DNA from: Frigidibacter sp. SD6-1
GTDB taxonomy: Bacteria > Pseudomonadota > Alphaproteobacteria > Rhodobacterales > Rhodobacteraceae
DNA length: 64,000 bases
Assembly: GCF_030143255.1 (NCBI RefSeq)
Contig: NZ_JARJNR010000005.1
Location: 248,068-312,067 of the forward strand
Direction: 5' to 3'
Position numbers and translations under genes: made by a program. The notes under the pieces are model-generated. The model was not told where the DNA came from, did no database searches, and was given only the letters and a program-made list of their open reading frames with translations. Below, one piece after another: positions 50,424 through 59,027 of the stretch. Within the stretch, counting starts at the first letter, position 1; every line of letters begins with the position of its first letter.

Positions 50424-50483
50424 TGCCATGGCGATGCCATGGCGCCGTGTCCATCAGCCGATGGACAGCCCATGGACACGGCG
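50424..50483. repeat. Cluster of nested inverted repeats before the CFA synthase gene
   Basis: Two copies of the self-complementary GCCATGGC (50425-50432 and 50436-50443) are followed by competing hairpins. A 12-base stem pairs 50443-50454 with 50472-50483. An internal 7-base stem pairs GTCCATC (50449-50455) with GATGGAC (50460-50466) and excludes it. It lies 120 bases before GTG 50605. Confidence 0.75.
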
Positions 50484-50604
50484 GCCTCCGACAGGCGTGC
50501 CGTCGAACGCACTTCCTGCAGCGACAGGCATCTCTTGGCAGACGGCTTGACCGGATCGGCGAGGCGCGACGAGAGCGGCAGTGTGACCGGCGAAGAGCCC
50601 TGCG

Positions 50605-51831
50605 GTGCGGCCCTTGCTGGAACTGCGCTTGCGGCAGATCGTTCGCCGGGGAACACTTGACCTGACATGGCCGGACGGATCGCTCTGCCGCTACGGAGCC
50701 GGCTTGCCGCATGTGGCGGTCGAACTGACTGACCCGCGCCTGCCGCGTCGGCTGGTGCTCGACCCCGATCTTGCGCTCGGCGAAGCGTATATGGACCGTT
50801 CCCTGATCATCCGCGAGGATGACCTCTACGGTCTGTTCGACCTTTTGCTGGGCAATCCGCCGCATCACCGCGCGCCTCGCCGGTCGCGGCCGGATCTGTT
50901 CCTCCACCAGGCTCTTCGACGGTTTGCGCAGTACAGTCCGTCAGCGCGCGCCCGCGCCAATGCCGCGCATCACTATGATTTGTCGGACGCGCTATATGAA
51001 CGGTTCCTCGATGCCGACCGGCAATATTCCTGCGCCTATTTCCGCGCGCCCGATGATACGCTGGAAGAAGCGCAGGCACAGAAGAAAACGCATATCGCAA
51101 CAAAGCTTCTGCTGCGGCCGGGACAGCGCGTTCTTGATATCGGCTGCGGATGGGGCGGGCTGGCACTTTCCCTTGCCCGTGACCACGGCGTCTCCGTAAT
51201 GGGTATAACCCTGTCGGAAGAGCAGCTTGCCTATGCGACCGCCCGTGCCCGCGAAACGGGCCTCGCAGACCGCGTGACCTTCAGGCTTGCCGATTACCGC
51301 GACATCGCCGGAACCTTCGACCGGATCGTGTCCGTTGGCATGTTCGAACATGTCGGCATACCGCATTACCGCAGCTTCTTTGCCACGCTCACCCGTCTTC
51401 TGGCGGACGATGGCGTGGCGCTGGTCCATACGATCGGCCGGACAGAGCCTCCGGCAAGCAAAGGGCGTTGGCTGCGCAAATACATCTTCCCCGGCGGGTA
51501 TGCGCCCGCATTGTCGGAAATCGCCGCCGCCTTCGAAAAGGAACGACTGTGGCCCACCGACATAGAGGTCTGGCGGTTTCATTACGCCGAAACCCTGCGC
51601 CACAGGCGGTCGCGGTTCGAGGCGCGCGAGGCCGAGACCCGCGCGATCTATGACGGCCGATTCTGCCGCATGTGGCGGTATTACCTGACGGCCAGCGAAC
51701 TGGCGTTCCGCGCGGGAAGGCAGGCGGTGTTCCAGGTGCAGCTCGCCCGCAAGCGGGATGCCGTGCCGCTGACGCGGGATTATCTCTACCCCGGACGCCC
51801 ACATGTCTCGCGGCGCGCGGCGGCGGAATGA
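50605..51831 (+). CDS. cfa: Cyclopropane-fatty-acyl-phospholipid synthase
   Basis: This enzyme adds a methylene bridge from SAM to unsaturated phospholipid acyl chains. The 408 residues have an N-terminal lipid-binding part and the methyltransferase domain with VLDIGCGWGGLALSLA as the SAM site. DRIVSVGMFEHVG and LRKYIFPGGYAPALSEI are further family motifs. The protein fits the usual length. The start is a GTG; the upstream leader has nested hairpins but no obvious stress-type promoter. CFA synthases are typically made in stationary phase or acid stress. Confidence 0.9.
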   Translation: MRPLLELRLRQIVRRGTLDLTWPDGSLCRYGAGLPHVAVELTDPRLPRRLVLDPDLALGEAYMDRSLIIREDDLYGLFDLLLGNPPHHRAPRRSRPDLFLHQALRRFAQYSPSARARANAAHHYDLSDALYERFLDADRQYSCAYFRAPDDTLEEAQAQKKTHIATKLLLRPGQRVLDIGCGWGGLALSLARDHGVSVMGITLSEEQLAYATARARETGLADRVTFRLADYRDIAGTFDRIVSVGMFEHVGIPHYRSFFATLTRLLADDGVALVHTIGRTEPPASKGRWLRKYIFPGGYAPALSEIAAAFEKERLWPTDIEVWRFHYAETLRHRRSRFEAREAETRAIYDGRFCRMWRYYLTASELAFRAGRQAVFQVQLARKRDAVPLTRDYLYPGRPHVSRRAAAE

Positions 51832-51876
51832 ACCGCCGTCGGGCGGGCAGGGGCCGGACGCCGGTTGGCGACGCGC

Positions 51877-52470
51877 TCAGCCCTGACCAAGGAACTGGCC
51901 GCCGATCAGCCAGGCGCCAACGCCATAGGGAACGAGGGCCATCAGGAACAGCAGGCCATCGCAGGTCAAGAGAGACAGCGAAAGGCAGGCGACGCCGATG
52001 GCGACGGTCGACGCTGAAAAGGGGATGACTTCCAGAAACGGCATGGCCAGCCCCGAGATCAGGCACAGGATCCGGGGAAGCCAGATCATCGGCCGATGAA
52101 ACAGGACCGTCAGCCGGTGACGGGTGTGCCGGTCGATCCAGTCAATCACGGGGCGCGACTTTTCGAGCGCCTCCCGCAGGGATTTCCCTCTGACCGACCG
52201 GCGCTTGATGAAGCCCGGCAGGCGCACCTCCTGCGCGCTCATCAGCATCTGGGCCGCGACGAGGGCAATGATCACGCCGCATATGGCCGAGACGCCCGGT
52301 ATGCCCGAAAGCGGCGTCGCGGCCAGGAGAGCGGGCACGAGGATCAGCGGCAGAAGCGAACGGTGGCCCACCGCGTCGATCACATCGGCGACCGACACGC
52401 GATCCCGCTCGGCCGCCTGCGCGATCCGGTCGGCAATCTGTCCCAGCTTCTGATGGTCCTCGGTTGGCAT
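51877..52470 (-). CDS. ExoD family membrane protein
   Basis: The 197-residue protein has the ExoD pattern: VADVIDAVGHRSLLPLILVPALLAATPLSGIPG in the first third, MLMSAQEVRLPGFIKRRSV in the middle, and further hydrophobic helices at the end. ExoD was described in rhizobia as affecting exopolysaccharide production and alkali tolerance. AGAGGA precedes ATG 52470. It is divergent from the SDR gene, and each has its own stress-type promoter in the short space between. Confidence 0.85.
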   Translation of the reverse strand: MPTEDHQKLGQIADRIAQAAERDRVSVADVIDAVGHRSLLPLILVPALLAATPLSGIPGVSAICGVIIALVAAQMLMSAQEVRLPGFIKRRSVRGKSLREALEKSRPVIDWIDRHTRHRLTVLFHRPMIWLPRILCLISGLAMPFLEVIPFSASTVAIGVACLSLSLLTCDGLLFLMALVPYGVGAWLIGGQFLGQG

Positions 52471-52491
52471 GGCTGTTCCTCTCCCCGGACG

Positions 52492-52516
52492 AACGGCGGG
52501 CAGGGCGCAATGTTCC
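52492..52516 (-). promoter_or_regulatory. EcfG-like promoter for the ExoD gene
   Basis: On the minus strand, GGAAC (52516-52512) and CGTT (52495-52492) are separated by 16 bases, a perfect match. The site is 21 bases before the start codon. Confidence 0.68.
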
Positions 52517-52527
52517 CTCCGGCGGCC

Positions 52528-52552
52528 GGAACATTGTCGACCATTCGCTGTT
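52528..52552 (+). promoter_or_regulatory. EcfG-like promoter for the SDR gene
   Basis: GGAAC at 52528-52532 and TGTT at 52549-52552 are separated by 16 bases. The site is 34 bases before the start codon. Confidence 0.65.
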
Positions 52553-52586
52553 GGGCCGAAATTCACCCCAGCAAGGAGCAGCCGAC

Positions 52587-53549
52587 ATGACCGATACAGC
52601 CGAGCAACGCCAGCGCCAGGTGCAGCGCGATGTGGCGAAGGACAGCGCGGATGCTGTCGGCGACGGCGACGGCGACGGGGCGATCCAGGCAGGGGCCCGC
52701 CATTATCCCGCGCCGCCCTTCCCAGAGCAGCATCAGAAGAAGCCGGGATCGGAGGCCGACCTCGACCCCGCGCCGATGTGGCAGGCGCCGTATTACAAGG
52801 GGTCCGGCAAGCTTCAGGGCAAGGTGGCGCTCGTGACGGGGGGCGATTCCGGCATTGGCCGCGCGGTTGCGGTGCTGTTCGCGCGGGAAGGCGCGGATGT
52901 GGCCTTCTCGCATCTTGGCGAGGAAGAGGAGGATGCCCGCGTCACGCAAGAGGCGGTCGAGGCCGAGGGGCGCCAATGTCTGGTGCTGACCGGCGACGTG
53001 GCCGACCGGGACACCTGCCGCCAGCATGCCGAGGCGGTGGTGCAGATGTTCGGCCAGATCGATATTCTGGTGAACAATGCGGCTTTTCAGGTCCATCGCA
53101 CCGATTTCGCCGAGCTTTCGCCCGAACATTTCGAACTGACGCTGAAGACCAACCTCTTTGGCTATTTCTATATGGCGCAGGCGGTGCTGCCGCATATGCC
53201 GCGCGGCGGGGCGATCGTGAATACCGGGTCGGTGACTGGACTTCAGGGGTCGAAGGAACTGGTCGACTATTCCATGACCAAGGGCGGCATCCATGCCTTC
53301 ACCCGCTCGCTGTCGGGCAATCTTCTCGGCCGGGGCATTCGCGTGAACGCGGTCGCTCCCGGGCCGGTCTGGACGCCCCTGAACCCGTCAGACCGCTCGG
53401 CCGGAGAGGTGGCGCATTTCGGTGCCAAATCGAAGATGAAGCGCCCCGCACAGCCCGAGGAACTGGCGCCAGCCTATGTGTTCCTCGCCTCGTCGCACTG
53501 CTCAAGCTACATCACCGGGGAAATCCTGCCGGTGATCGGCGGATACTGA
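52587..53549 (+). CDS. SDR family oxidoreductase (YghA-like)
   Basis: The 320-residue protein is a classical short-chain dehydrogenase with a 75-residue N-terminal extension ending PMWQAPYYKGSGKLQGK, as in the YghA/general stress protein 39 group. The cofactor motif is TGGDSGIGRA, followed by DILVNNAAFQ, the catalytic serine in NTGSVTGLQG and YSMTKGG (Tyr-x-x-x-Lys). It should use NAD(P)H; the substrate is unknown. AAGGAG stands nine bases before ATG 52587. Confidence 0.88.
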   Translation: MTDTAEQRQRQVQRDVAKDSADAVGDGDGDGAIQAGARHYPAPPFPEQHQKKPGSEADLDPAPMWQAPYYKGSGKLQGKVALVTGGDSGIGRAVAVLFAREGADVAFSHLGEEEEDARVTQEAVEAEGRQCLVLTGDVADRDTCRQHAEAVVQMFGQIDILVNNAAFQVHRTDFAELSPEHFELTLKTNLFGYFYMAQAVLPHMPRGGAIVNTGSVTGLQGSKELVDYSMTKGGIHAFTRSLSGNLLGRGIRVNAVAPGPVWTPLNPSDRSAGEVAHFGAKSKMKRPAQPEELAPAYVFLASSHCSSYITGEILPVIGGY

Positions 53550-53724
53550 GGGCCGGAAGACTGAAGGTCACATTGCGGAAATCAGAAGACAGGCGACCGC
53601 ATGATGCTCAGACAGATGGCTGGCAAGCAAAAAAGACGGTGCGCCCGCCCATCCCCTGCAGCGGGCCCAGCAGACCGAGGGGAGCCCCGAAGGCTATCGG
53701 TCAGGCGTCGACCCTTCGATCACC

Positions 53725-54153
53725 ATGCTCGGCTCTGTCCGCAAGGTGATCGACAGTATCCGCAGCAAGACGGCGCTGCGGCAGGACCCGCTGGAACAGC
53801 TGCAATACTCCGGCGGCGTGCGGATACTTCGCTTCAGCAGGTTGGCGGGAGAGGACCGCGACTACACCGTCACCCCCTATGGCGACAGATCCGTGGACCA
53901 GCGGCTTAAGGAAAACCGCGACACCATCATCGGAAGCCGCAACCAGCTTCGCGTCAGCCCCATTGCGATGCGCGCCCTGGATCGGGAAGGCTTTAGCCTG
54001 GATCAGGTCATCACCCGGGAAACCGGGGGAACCGCGCTGCTGGCCATCGTCGTCGATGAACGGGACGGGGCCAGTAGCCAGGCGGAACAACAGGCGGATC
54101 GTGCCGTTGCCTTGCCTTCATCCGGGGCGCTTGCCGGTGTCAGACCGGCATAG
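53725..54153 (+). CDS. Hypothetical protein; true start unclear
   Basis: I do not recognise this protein. From ATG 53725 it has 142 residues, but the frame is open back to 53605 and the upstream part (KKDGAPAHPLQRAQQTEGSP) reads like real protein without an ATG. The middle contains GVRILRFSRLAGEDRDYTVT and SLDQVITRETGGTALLAIVV, which look like a compact alpha/beta domain. The C-terminal 25 residues are low-complexity and overlap the convergent otsB gene by 14 bases. No good ribosome binding site is seen. Confidence 0.45.
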   Translation: MLGSVRKVIDSIRSKTALRQDPLEQLQYSGGVRILRFSRLAGEDRDYTVTPYGDRSVDQRLKENRDTIIGSRNQLRVSPIAMRALDREGFSLDQVITRETGGTALLAIVVDERDGASSQAEQQADRAVALPSSGALAGVRPA

Positions 54154-54928
54154 TCCGCCGCCGCAGGGCCGGGCCCGCCCGCGCCGGCGATCCTTCGGCG
54201 CACGCCAGTCGGCGCAGCCAGTCGTGGACCGCGTCGACCGAGGCGAGCGCATGGCGGGCCTCTGTCGGCCCCTCTGGGCGGACCCGGACAGAGAGACCGC
54301 CATTCCGGTTGACCCAGTCAAAGCCGCTTTCGTCCGACGTGTCGTCTCCCAGAAAGACCGGCATCCGGCCGCGAAACGGCGGGCGGGTCATGAACCAGGC
54401 GATGGCGGCGCTTTTCGTCGCCGCTTCCGGCAGCAGCTCGACCCCGGCATGGCCCGCGATCAGCCTGTAGCCCTGTGGCAGGCTCTTCAAAGCCGCGCGG
54501 GCCAGGGCGGTGACCTCGCTCAGCGTCTCAGGCGCGGCGCGCGTGTGGATCGCCAGGACCGCGCCCTTGTGTTCGAAAAACACCCCTGCCAGCGTTGCGC
54601 AATCCCGTTCCAGCGCCTGAAAGACGGGCGCCACGCGCAGCGCTTCCTCGCTTTGGGTCTCCAGCTCGCGGCCCAGCATCCGCTCGACCCCGAAAACCCC
54701 TGCGGCCGGCAGGCCGAGGTCGCCGAAGAGCCGTGTCACCATCTTCAGGTCGCGGCCGGTCACAAAGGCAACCGCTCCGCCCAGAGAGCGCTTCAGCCCG
54801 GTCAGAAGGTCGGGCAGGTCATCATGCACACGCACCGCGTCGGGATGCGCGGCATGTTCGACGAGCGTCCCGTCGATGTCGAGGAAAAGCGCGGAATTTC
54901 CCGGATCAGGAACTGGCGGTTTCAGCAT
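54140..54928 (-). CDS. otsB: Trehalose-6-phosphate phosphatase
   Basis: OtsB removes phosphate from trehalose-6-phosphate to give the stress protectant trehalose. The 262-residue HAD-family protein has the nucleophile motif FLDIDGTLVE, the second motif VAFVTGRDL, and the late motifs KSAAIAWFM and VFLGDDTSDESGF. ATG 54928 has AAGGGAAA before it; it overlaps the end of otsA by 23 bases, indicating one operon. Confidence 0.92.
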   Translation of the reverse strand: MLKPPVPDPGNSALFLDIDGTLVEHAAHPDAVRVHDDLPDLLTGLKRSLGGAVAFVTGRDLKMVTRLFGDLGLPAAGVFGVERMLGRELETQSEEALRVAPVFQALERDCATLAGVFFEHKGAVLAIHTRAAPETLSEVTALARAALKSLPQGYRLIAGHAGVELLPEAATKSAAIAWFMTRPPFRGRMPVFLGDDTSDESGFDWVNRNGGLSVRVRPEGPTEARHALASVDAVHDWLRRLACAEGSPARAGPALRRRTMPV

Positions 54929-56708
54929 CGTTTCCCTTCTCGTCATCGGGCAAACCAACCTTGCCGGACCTGGGGCCGTGCACGGGCCGCTCGGCCGTCG
55001 TGTCTGTCCGTCTGAGAAGGCGGCTGCGCCCCCGATAGTGCGCCGCATCGCTCAGAAGCCGTCCGGCCCAGCGGAAGATGTTCTTGCTGCGGACCGTGTC
55101 GCGCATCCGGCGCATCCGTTCCGCCTGTTCGCCAGGAGACATCTGCAACGCGCCGTTCAGCGTCTCGGCCATGGCCGAGACATCGAACGGGTTGACCGAC
55201 AGGGCCTCGGGCAGTTCCTGGATCGCCCCGGCGAAACGCGACAGGATCAGCACGCCGTCGTCGTTCCCGCGCGCTGCCACGAATTCCTTGGCCACCAGGT
55301 TCATCCCGTCATGCAGGCTGGGCACCGCGCATATGTCTGTATCGCCATAGCAGTCGCGCAGCGCCACCCGGTGCACATGGCGATCGACGAATTCCAGCGG
55401 CAGATAGTCCCTTGTGCCGAAACGGTCGTTGATCCTGCGCGCCAGACGTCGGCATTCCTCCTGCAGGGCGCGATAGGGCGCGACTTCGCTGCGGCTCGGA
55501 GCGGCCACGTAGTAGAGGTGAACCTTTCCCTGCCAATCGGGATATCGCTGCAGCAGCAGCTCGTAGGCCGACAGGAATTCGGGAATGCCCTTTGTATAGT
55601 CAAGCCGACCGACCCCGACGACAAGCTTTGCGCCCGGCCGCATGTTGAAACGGTCGCGAATGGACGGGGATGCGGGCGCGGCAGGCGTGTCGCTGTCGCC
55701 CCAGTCGATGGAAATCGGATAGGTGCGCAGGCGCGACAGCGTGCCGCCATAACGAACCGACCAGTCCTCGCGGTTGATGCGGCTTTCCAGCGTGCGCTCG
55801 ACACATTCGGTAAAATTCATCCGGAATAGCGGCACCTGAAACCCGACGATATCAGACCCCAGAAGACCGTCGACGATCGCCGCCGCATAAGGACAGATGC
55901 CGAACACCTCGGCATTGGGCCAGGGAATGTGCCAGAAGCTGAGGATCGTGGCCTTGGGAAGGCGGGCGCGAATCATGCGCGGCAGGAGTGCGAAATGATA
56001 ATCCTGTACGATCACGATCGGAGTTTCGCTCCGTGCCTCCTGCCGCACCGCTTCGGCAAAGCGCTCGTTGACCGCGCGATAGTGGTTCCAGTCCGTTTCG
56101 CGGAACATGGGCCGGACGAAGGCGGTATGGCACAGCGGCCACAGGCCTTCGTTGGCAAAGCCGCTGTAATAGCCGCGTTCTTCCTCGGGGCTGAGCCAGA
56201 CGCGCCGCAGAGTATATTCCGGCTTCCAGGGGGGCACGGCGATGCGGTCGTCCGCATCGACGGTCTGACGGTCGGCCGAGCCGCTGCCATGGGCGATCCA
56301 GGTGCCGCCGCAGCTGCGCGCGACCGGTTCCAGCGCCGAGACCAGCCCGCCTACGGGCACATCGCAGACGGCCGCGCCTTCGGTCGCCGTGTGGACATAG
56401 GGCTCGCGGTTTGAAACGAGGATCACGTCAGTCCCGGCCAGTTCCTCGGCAATGACCTTTCGCAGGCGCTCCACTGTCCAGAGGTTGGGATCGCTGGCGA
56501 CCCCGCCCGCCGTCTTTCCCCATGTCGTCCCGGGTGCCCGCGGAAGCTGCGGCGCACCGAGGTCTGTGGTCGCCCGCGCCAGAAGATGGCCCAGACCTGA
56601 CGGCAGGCTCGCGGGAAGGTTCGCCCGCATCTTGCGAAGTTCCGTCAGGATCCGGTGCACAGACGGCCAGGAGACGCGACTTTCGGAGCTGTCATCCTGA
56701 ACTGTCAT
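54906..56708 (-). CDS. otsA: Trehalose-6-phosphate synthase
   Basis: OtsA joins UDP-glucose and glucose-6-phosphate. The GT20 domain starts near residue 95 with VILVSNREPYVHTATEG and has DYHFALLPRMIRARLP, FWHIPWPNAEVFGICP, VGRLDYTKGIPEFL and SLHDGMNLVAKEFVA. The 600-residue protein is longer than most bacterial OtsA proteins (about 450-480). The extra parts are roughly 90 residues at the N-terminus and 35 at the C-terminus; the first of these is Ala/Leu-rich and helical. ATG 56708 is preferred because the upstream frame has no similarity. Confidence 0.92.
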   Translation of the reverse strand: MTVQDDSSESRVSWPSVHRILTELRKMRANLPASLPSGLGHLLARATTDLGAPQLPRAPGTTWGKTAGGVASDPNLWTVERLRKVIAEELAGTDVILVSNREPYVHTATEGAAVCDVPVGGLVSALEPVARSCGGTWIAHGSGSADRQTVDADDRIAVPPWKPEYTLRRVWLSPEEERGYYSGFANEGLWPLCHTAFVRPMFRETDWNHYRAVNERFAEAVRQEARSETPIVIVQDYHFALLPRMIRARLPKATILSFWHIPWPNAEVFGICPYAAAIVDGLLGSDIVGFQVPLFRMNFTECVERTLESRINREDWSVRYGGTLSRLRTYPISIDWGDSDTPAAPASPSIRDRFNMRPGAKLVVGVGRLDYTKGIPEFLSAYELLLQRYPDWQGKVHLYYVAAPSRSEVAPYRALQEECRRLARRINDRFGTRDYLPLEFVDRHVHRVALRDCYGDTDICAVPSLHDGMNLVAKEFVAARGNDDGVLILSRFAGAIQELPEALSVNPFDVSAMAETLNGALQMSPGEQAERMRRMRDTVRSKNIFRWAGRLLSDAAHYRGRSRLLRRTDTTAERPVHGPRSGKVGLPDDEKGNDAETASS

Positions 56709-56724
56709 CTGAATATCATTCCCT

Positions 56725-56752
56725 GATGCCCGGCCTTGAGATGCCGGGCATC
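56725..56752 (-). other. Hairpin in the otsA leader
   Basis: GATGCCCGGC and GCCGGGCATC form a ten-base perfect stem with an eight-base loop. In the minus-strand transcript it sits just before the otsA ribosome binding region and downstream of the stress-type promoter, with no T-run after it. Confidence 0.6.
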
Positions 56753-56783
56753 TTTCCGGCGGGTGAAGGCCCTCTGCCCAGCC

Positions 56784-56808
56784 AACAGTTCGGCGCGGAT
56801 TTTGTTCC
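56784..56808 (-). promoter_or_regulatory. EcfG-like promoter for otsA-otsB
   Basis: On the minus strand, GGAAC (56808-56804) and TGTT (56787-56784) are separated by 16 bases. The site is 75 bases before ATG 56708. Confidence 0.62.
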
Positions 56809-56823
56809 CCTCGTGCTGGCACT

Positions 56824-59010
56824 TCATTCGATGTGATGCACAAGCATCCGCGGCGCAGGTCGGCCATCGTGACGGATCGTGCAGGTGACCCGGTCTTCCT
56901 TCCTGATAAAACTGAGGCTCGCTTTGGCGCCGCCGATCGCGACCTGTCGCAGGTCCAGCTGGTCGAGGCCCGCCGGCAGCAGCGGGTCGATCACCCGGAC
57001 CTCGCGCGCGTAGGCGTCGATTTGCAGGCCAAGCGCGGTCTGCAGCAGCAGGAACACCGACCCCGCGGCCCAGGCCTGCGGCTGACAGGCCACAGGGTAG
57101 GCCACCGGCCCCTCGCCGGGCCGCCGGGCGAAGCCGCAAAAGAGTTCCGGCAGGCTCTTGCCGAAATGGAACGAGGCCTCGAACAGCCGGCCCAGCGCGC
57201 GGGCGGCGGTTTCGGACTGCGCATAGCGGACGATTCCGGCGGTGCAGATCGCCGTGTCGTGCGGCCAGACCGACCCGTTGTGATAGGACATCGGATTGTA
57301 GCGCGCCTCGGTGGTCGCGACGGTGCGCAATCCCCAGCCGGTCAGGAAATCGGGCTCAAGCAGGGCCCGGGCGACGAGGCGCCCCCTGTCTGGCGCGGGC
57401 AGGCCCGAATAGAGCAGTTGCCCCGCGTTGGTCGTGCGCACAGCGCATTGCCGCGACCGGCCATCCAGCGCCAGGGCATAGAACTGCCGGTCGGGCATCC
57501 AGAACAGATCCTCGACGCTTTTCTGCAATCGGCCCGCGCTGTCTTGAAGCTGCGTCGCATAAAGCGTCTCGCCGCGCCGCCTTGCCATTTCGGCCATGCC
57601 GTTCAGCGCAAGATAGGCATAGCCCTGCACCTCGACCAGGCTGATCGGCCCTTCGGCCAGCGTGCCATCGGCGTGAAAGACCGCATCGGCACTGTCCTTC
57701 CATCCCTGATTGCGCAGACCGGTCGGGCAGGCGCGGTCATAAGTGACAAGGCGGTTCGGGTCGCCTGCGCGCCGCGCCTCGATCCATGCAACGGCCTTGC
57801 AGAGTGCGGGCCAGAGCCGGTCGATGAAGGCATCGTCGGCGGTGCGGCGGGCATATTCGGCCGCCAGATGCACGAAGAGCGGGGTGGTGTCGACGCCGCC
57901 GTAATAGCGCCCGAACGGCACTTCGTTGAGACGCGCCACCTCTCCGCCCCGGATCTCGTGAAGGATCTTGCCGGGTTCGGCATCCGCGAACGGGTCGGTC
58001 ACGGTCGCCTGGGTGGACGCGAGAAACCCCAAGACCCCCCGCGCAAGACCGGGGTCGAGCCAGAGCAGCGACAGCGCGGTCAGGATGCCGTCGCGACCAA
58101 AGGCGGTGGAAAACCAGGGGATGCCGGCAAAGGGATAGGGCCCGGTTTCGAGTTCCGAGGACAGAAGCGCGATATCGGCGCGGGTACGGCCGACCCAGTC
58201 GTTGAAGAGCGGCCCCGAGGAATGGATCTGGGCCCCGCGCTGCCGCTTCCTCTTCATCGCCCGATGGGCCGCCGCCTGCATCTTGCGGTGCCGGGCGCGG
58301 CCGGGCGTGCCGCGGGTCGCGCCGGCCTCGATGTAAAGCACCCGGCGCGCGGAACGCGGAAGATGGATCGGTATGGTGATCTCGTCTGCGCGCGCGCTTG
58401 ATGTCATTGGATGGGACAGGCTCAGCCACAGGCTCCGCCTTTCCTTGTCGAGGCCCTCGTACTGAAAGCCGACATGGCGGCTGTCCGTCTCGGCAGGCAT
58501 CATCCGACCCCGCCGTGACCGAACCATGCCGCGGACCTCGAAGATGTCGCGGAAATCGGCCGCCAGCCGGAAGGACAGTACGGGCCGGATGTGTGACAGG
58601 CTGTAGTTCGTCAGCGCAATGCGCTCGAACAGACGGCTGTCCCAGAGGAACCGGGTGCGGTTGACATGAATGCTGCCCTGCGGCAGCCGGGTTCCGTCGT
58701 CAAGCGTGGCGGCCGCGTTCGTCAGGTTTGCCTCGAACAGTACCGCGTCCCCCGATATGGCCGAGCCGAGAAGGACGGGTCTGCGCCCGCCCAAGCCGAA
58801 CACCAGTCGCGAGAGCAACCGCGTGTCGCTGCTGAAGAAGCCGTCGCCAAAGCCCGCTATGTCGCCATTGCTGCCGCAGACAAGAAAGCTGCCGCCGCTC
58901 ATCAGCGCAATGCGGTTCAAGTGCGCGTTCGGCACATTCTCGTGCTGGTCGGCCATTGCCGCCAGGGGATCGACCGTGCTTTCGTCAAATGCGACGGGTT
59001 CGGCAGTCAT
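56824..59010 (-). CDS. Amylo-alpha-1,6-glucosidase/glycogen-debranching-like enzyme
   Basis: The 728-residue protein has an N-terminal GDE_N_bis-type domain (SGGSFLVCGSNGDIAGFGDGFF, then DTRLLSRLVFGLGG). It then has an (alpha/alpha)6 catalytic barrel with FAGIPWFSTAFGRDGILTALSLLW, HEIRGGEVARLNEVPFGRYYGGVDTTPLFV, GWKDSADAVFHADG and YNPMSYHNGSVWPHDTAI. These motifs mark amylo-1,6-glucosidases, which cut alpha-1,6 branches of glucans. It is next to otsA and a glycosyltransferase, so it may recycle glucan to glucose for trehalose, or build a related glucoside. Confidence 0.88.
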   Translation of the reverse strand: MTAEPVAFDESTVDPLAAMADQHENVPNAHLNRIALMSGGSFLVCGSNGDIAGFGDGFFSSDTRLLSRLVFGLGGRRPVLLGSAISGDAVLFEANLTNAAATLDDGTRLPQGSIHVNRTRFLWDSRLFERIALTNYSLSHIRPVLSFRLAADFRDIFEVRGMVRSRRGRMMPAETDSRHVGFQYEGLDKERRSLWLSLSHPMTSSARADEITIPIHLPRSARRVLYIEAGATRGTPGRARHRKMQAAAHRAMKRKRQRGAQIHSSGPLFNDWVGRTRADIALLSSELETGPYPFAGIPWFSTAFGRDGILTALSLLWLDPGLARGVLGFLASTQATVTDPFADAEPGKILHEIRGGEVARLNEVPFGRYYGGVDTTPLFVHLAAEYARRTADDAFIDRLWPALCKAVAWIEARRAGDPNRLVTYDRACPTGLRNQGWKDSADAVFHADGTLAEGPISLVEVQGYAYLALNGMAEMARRRGETLYATQLQDSAGRLQKSVEDLFWMPDRQFYALALDGRSRQCAVRTTNAGQLLYSGLPAPDRGRLVARALLEPDFLTGWGLRTVATTEARYNPMSYHNGSVWPHDTAICTAGIVRYAQSETAARALGRLFEASFHFGKSLPELFCGFARRPGEGPVAYPVACQPQAWAAGSVFLLLQTALGLQIDAYAREVRVIDPLLPAGLDQLDLRQVAIGGAKASLSFIRKEDRVTCTIRHDGRPAPRMLVHHIE

Positions 59011-59027
59011 GCGGTCACGCGGGGCCG

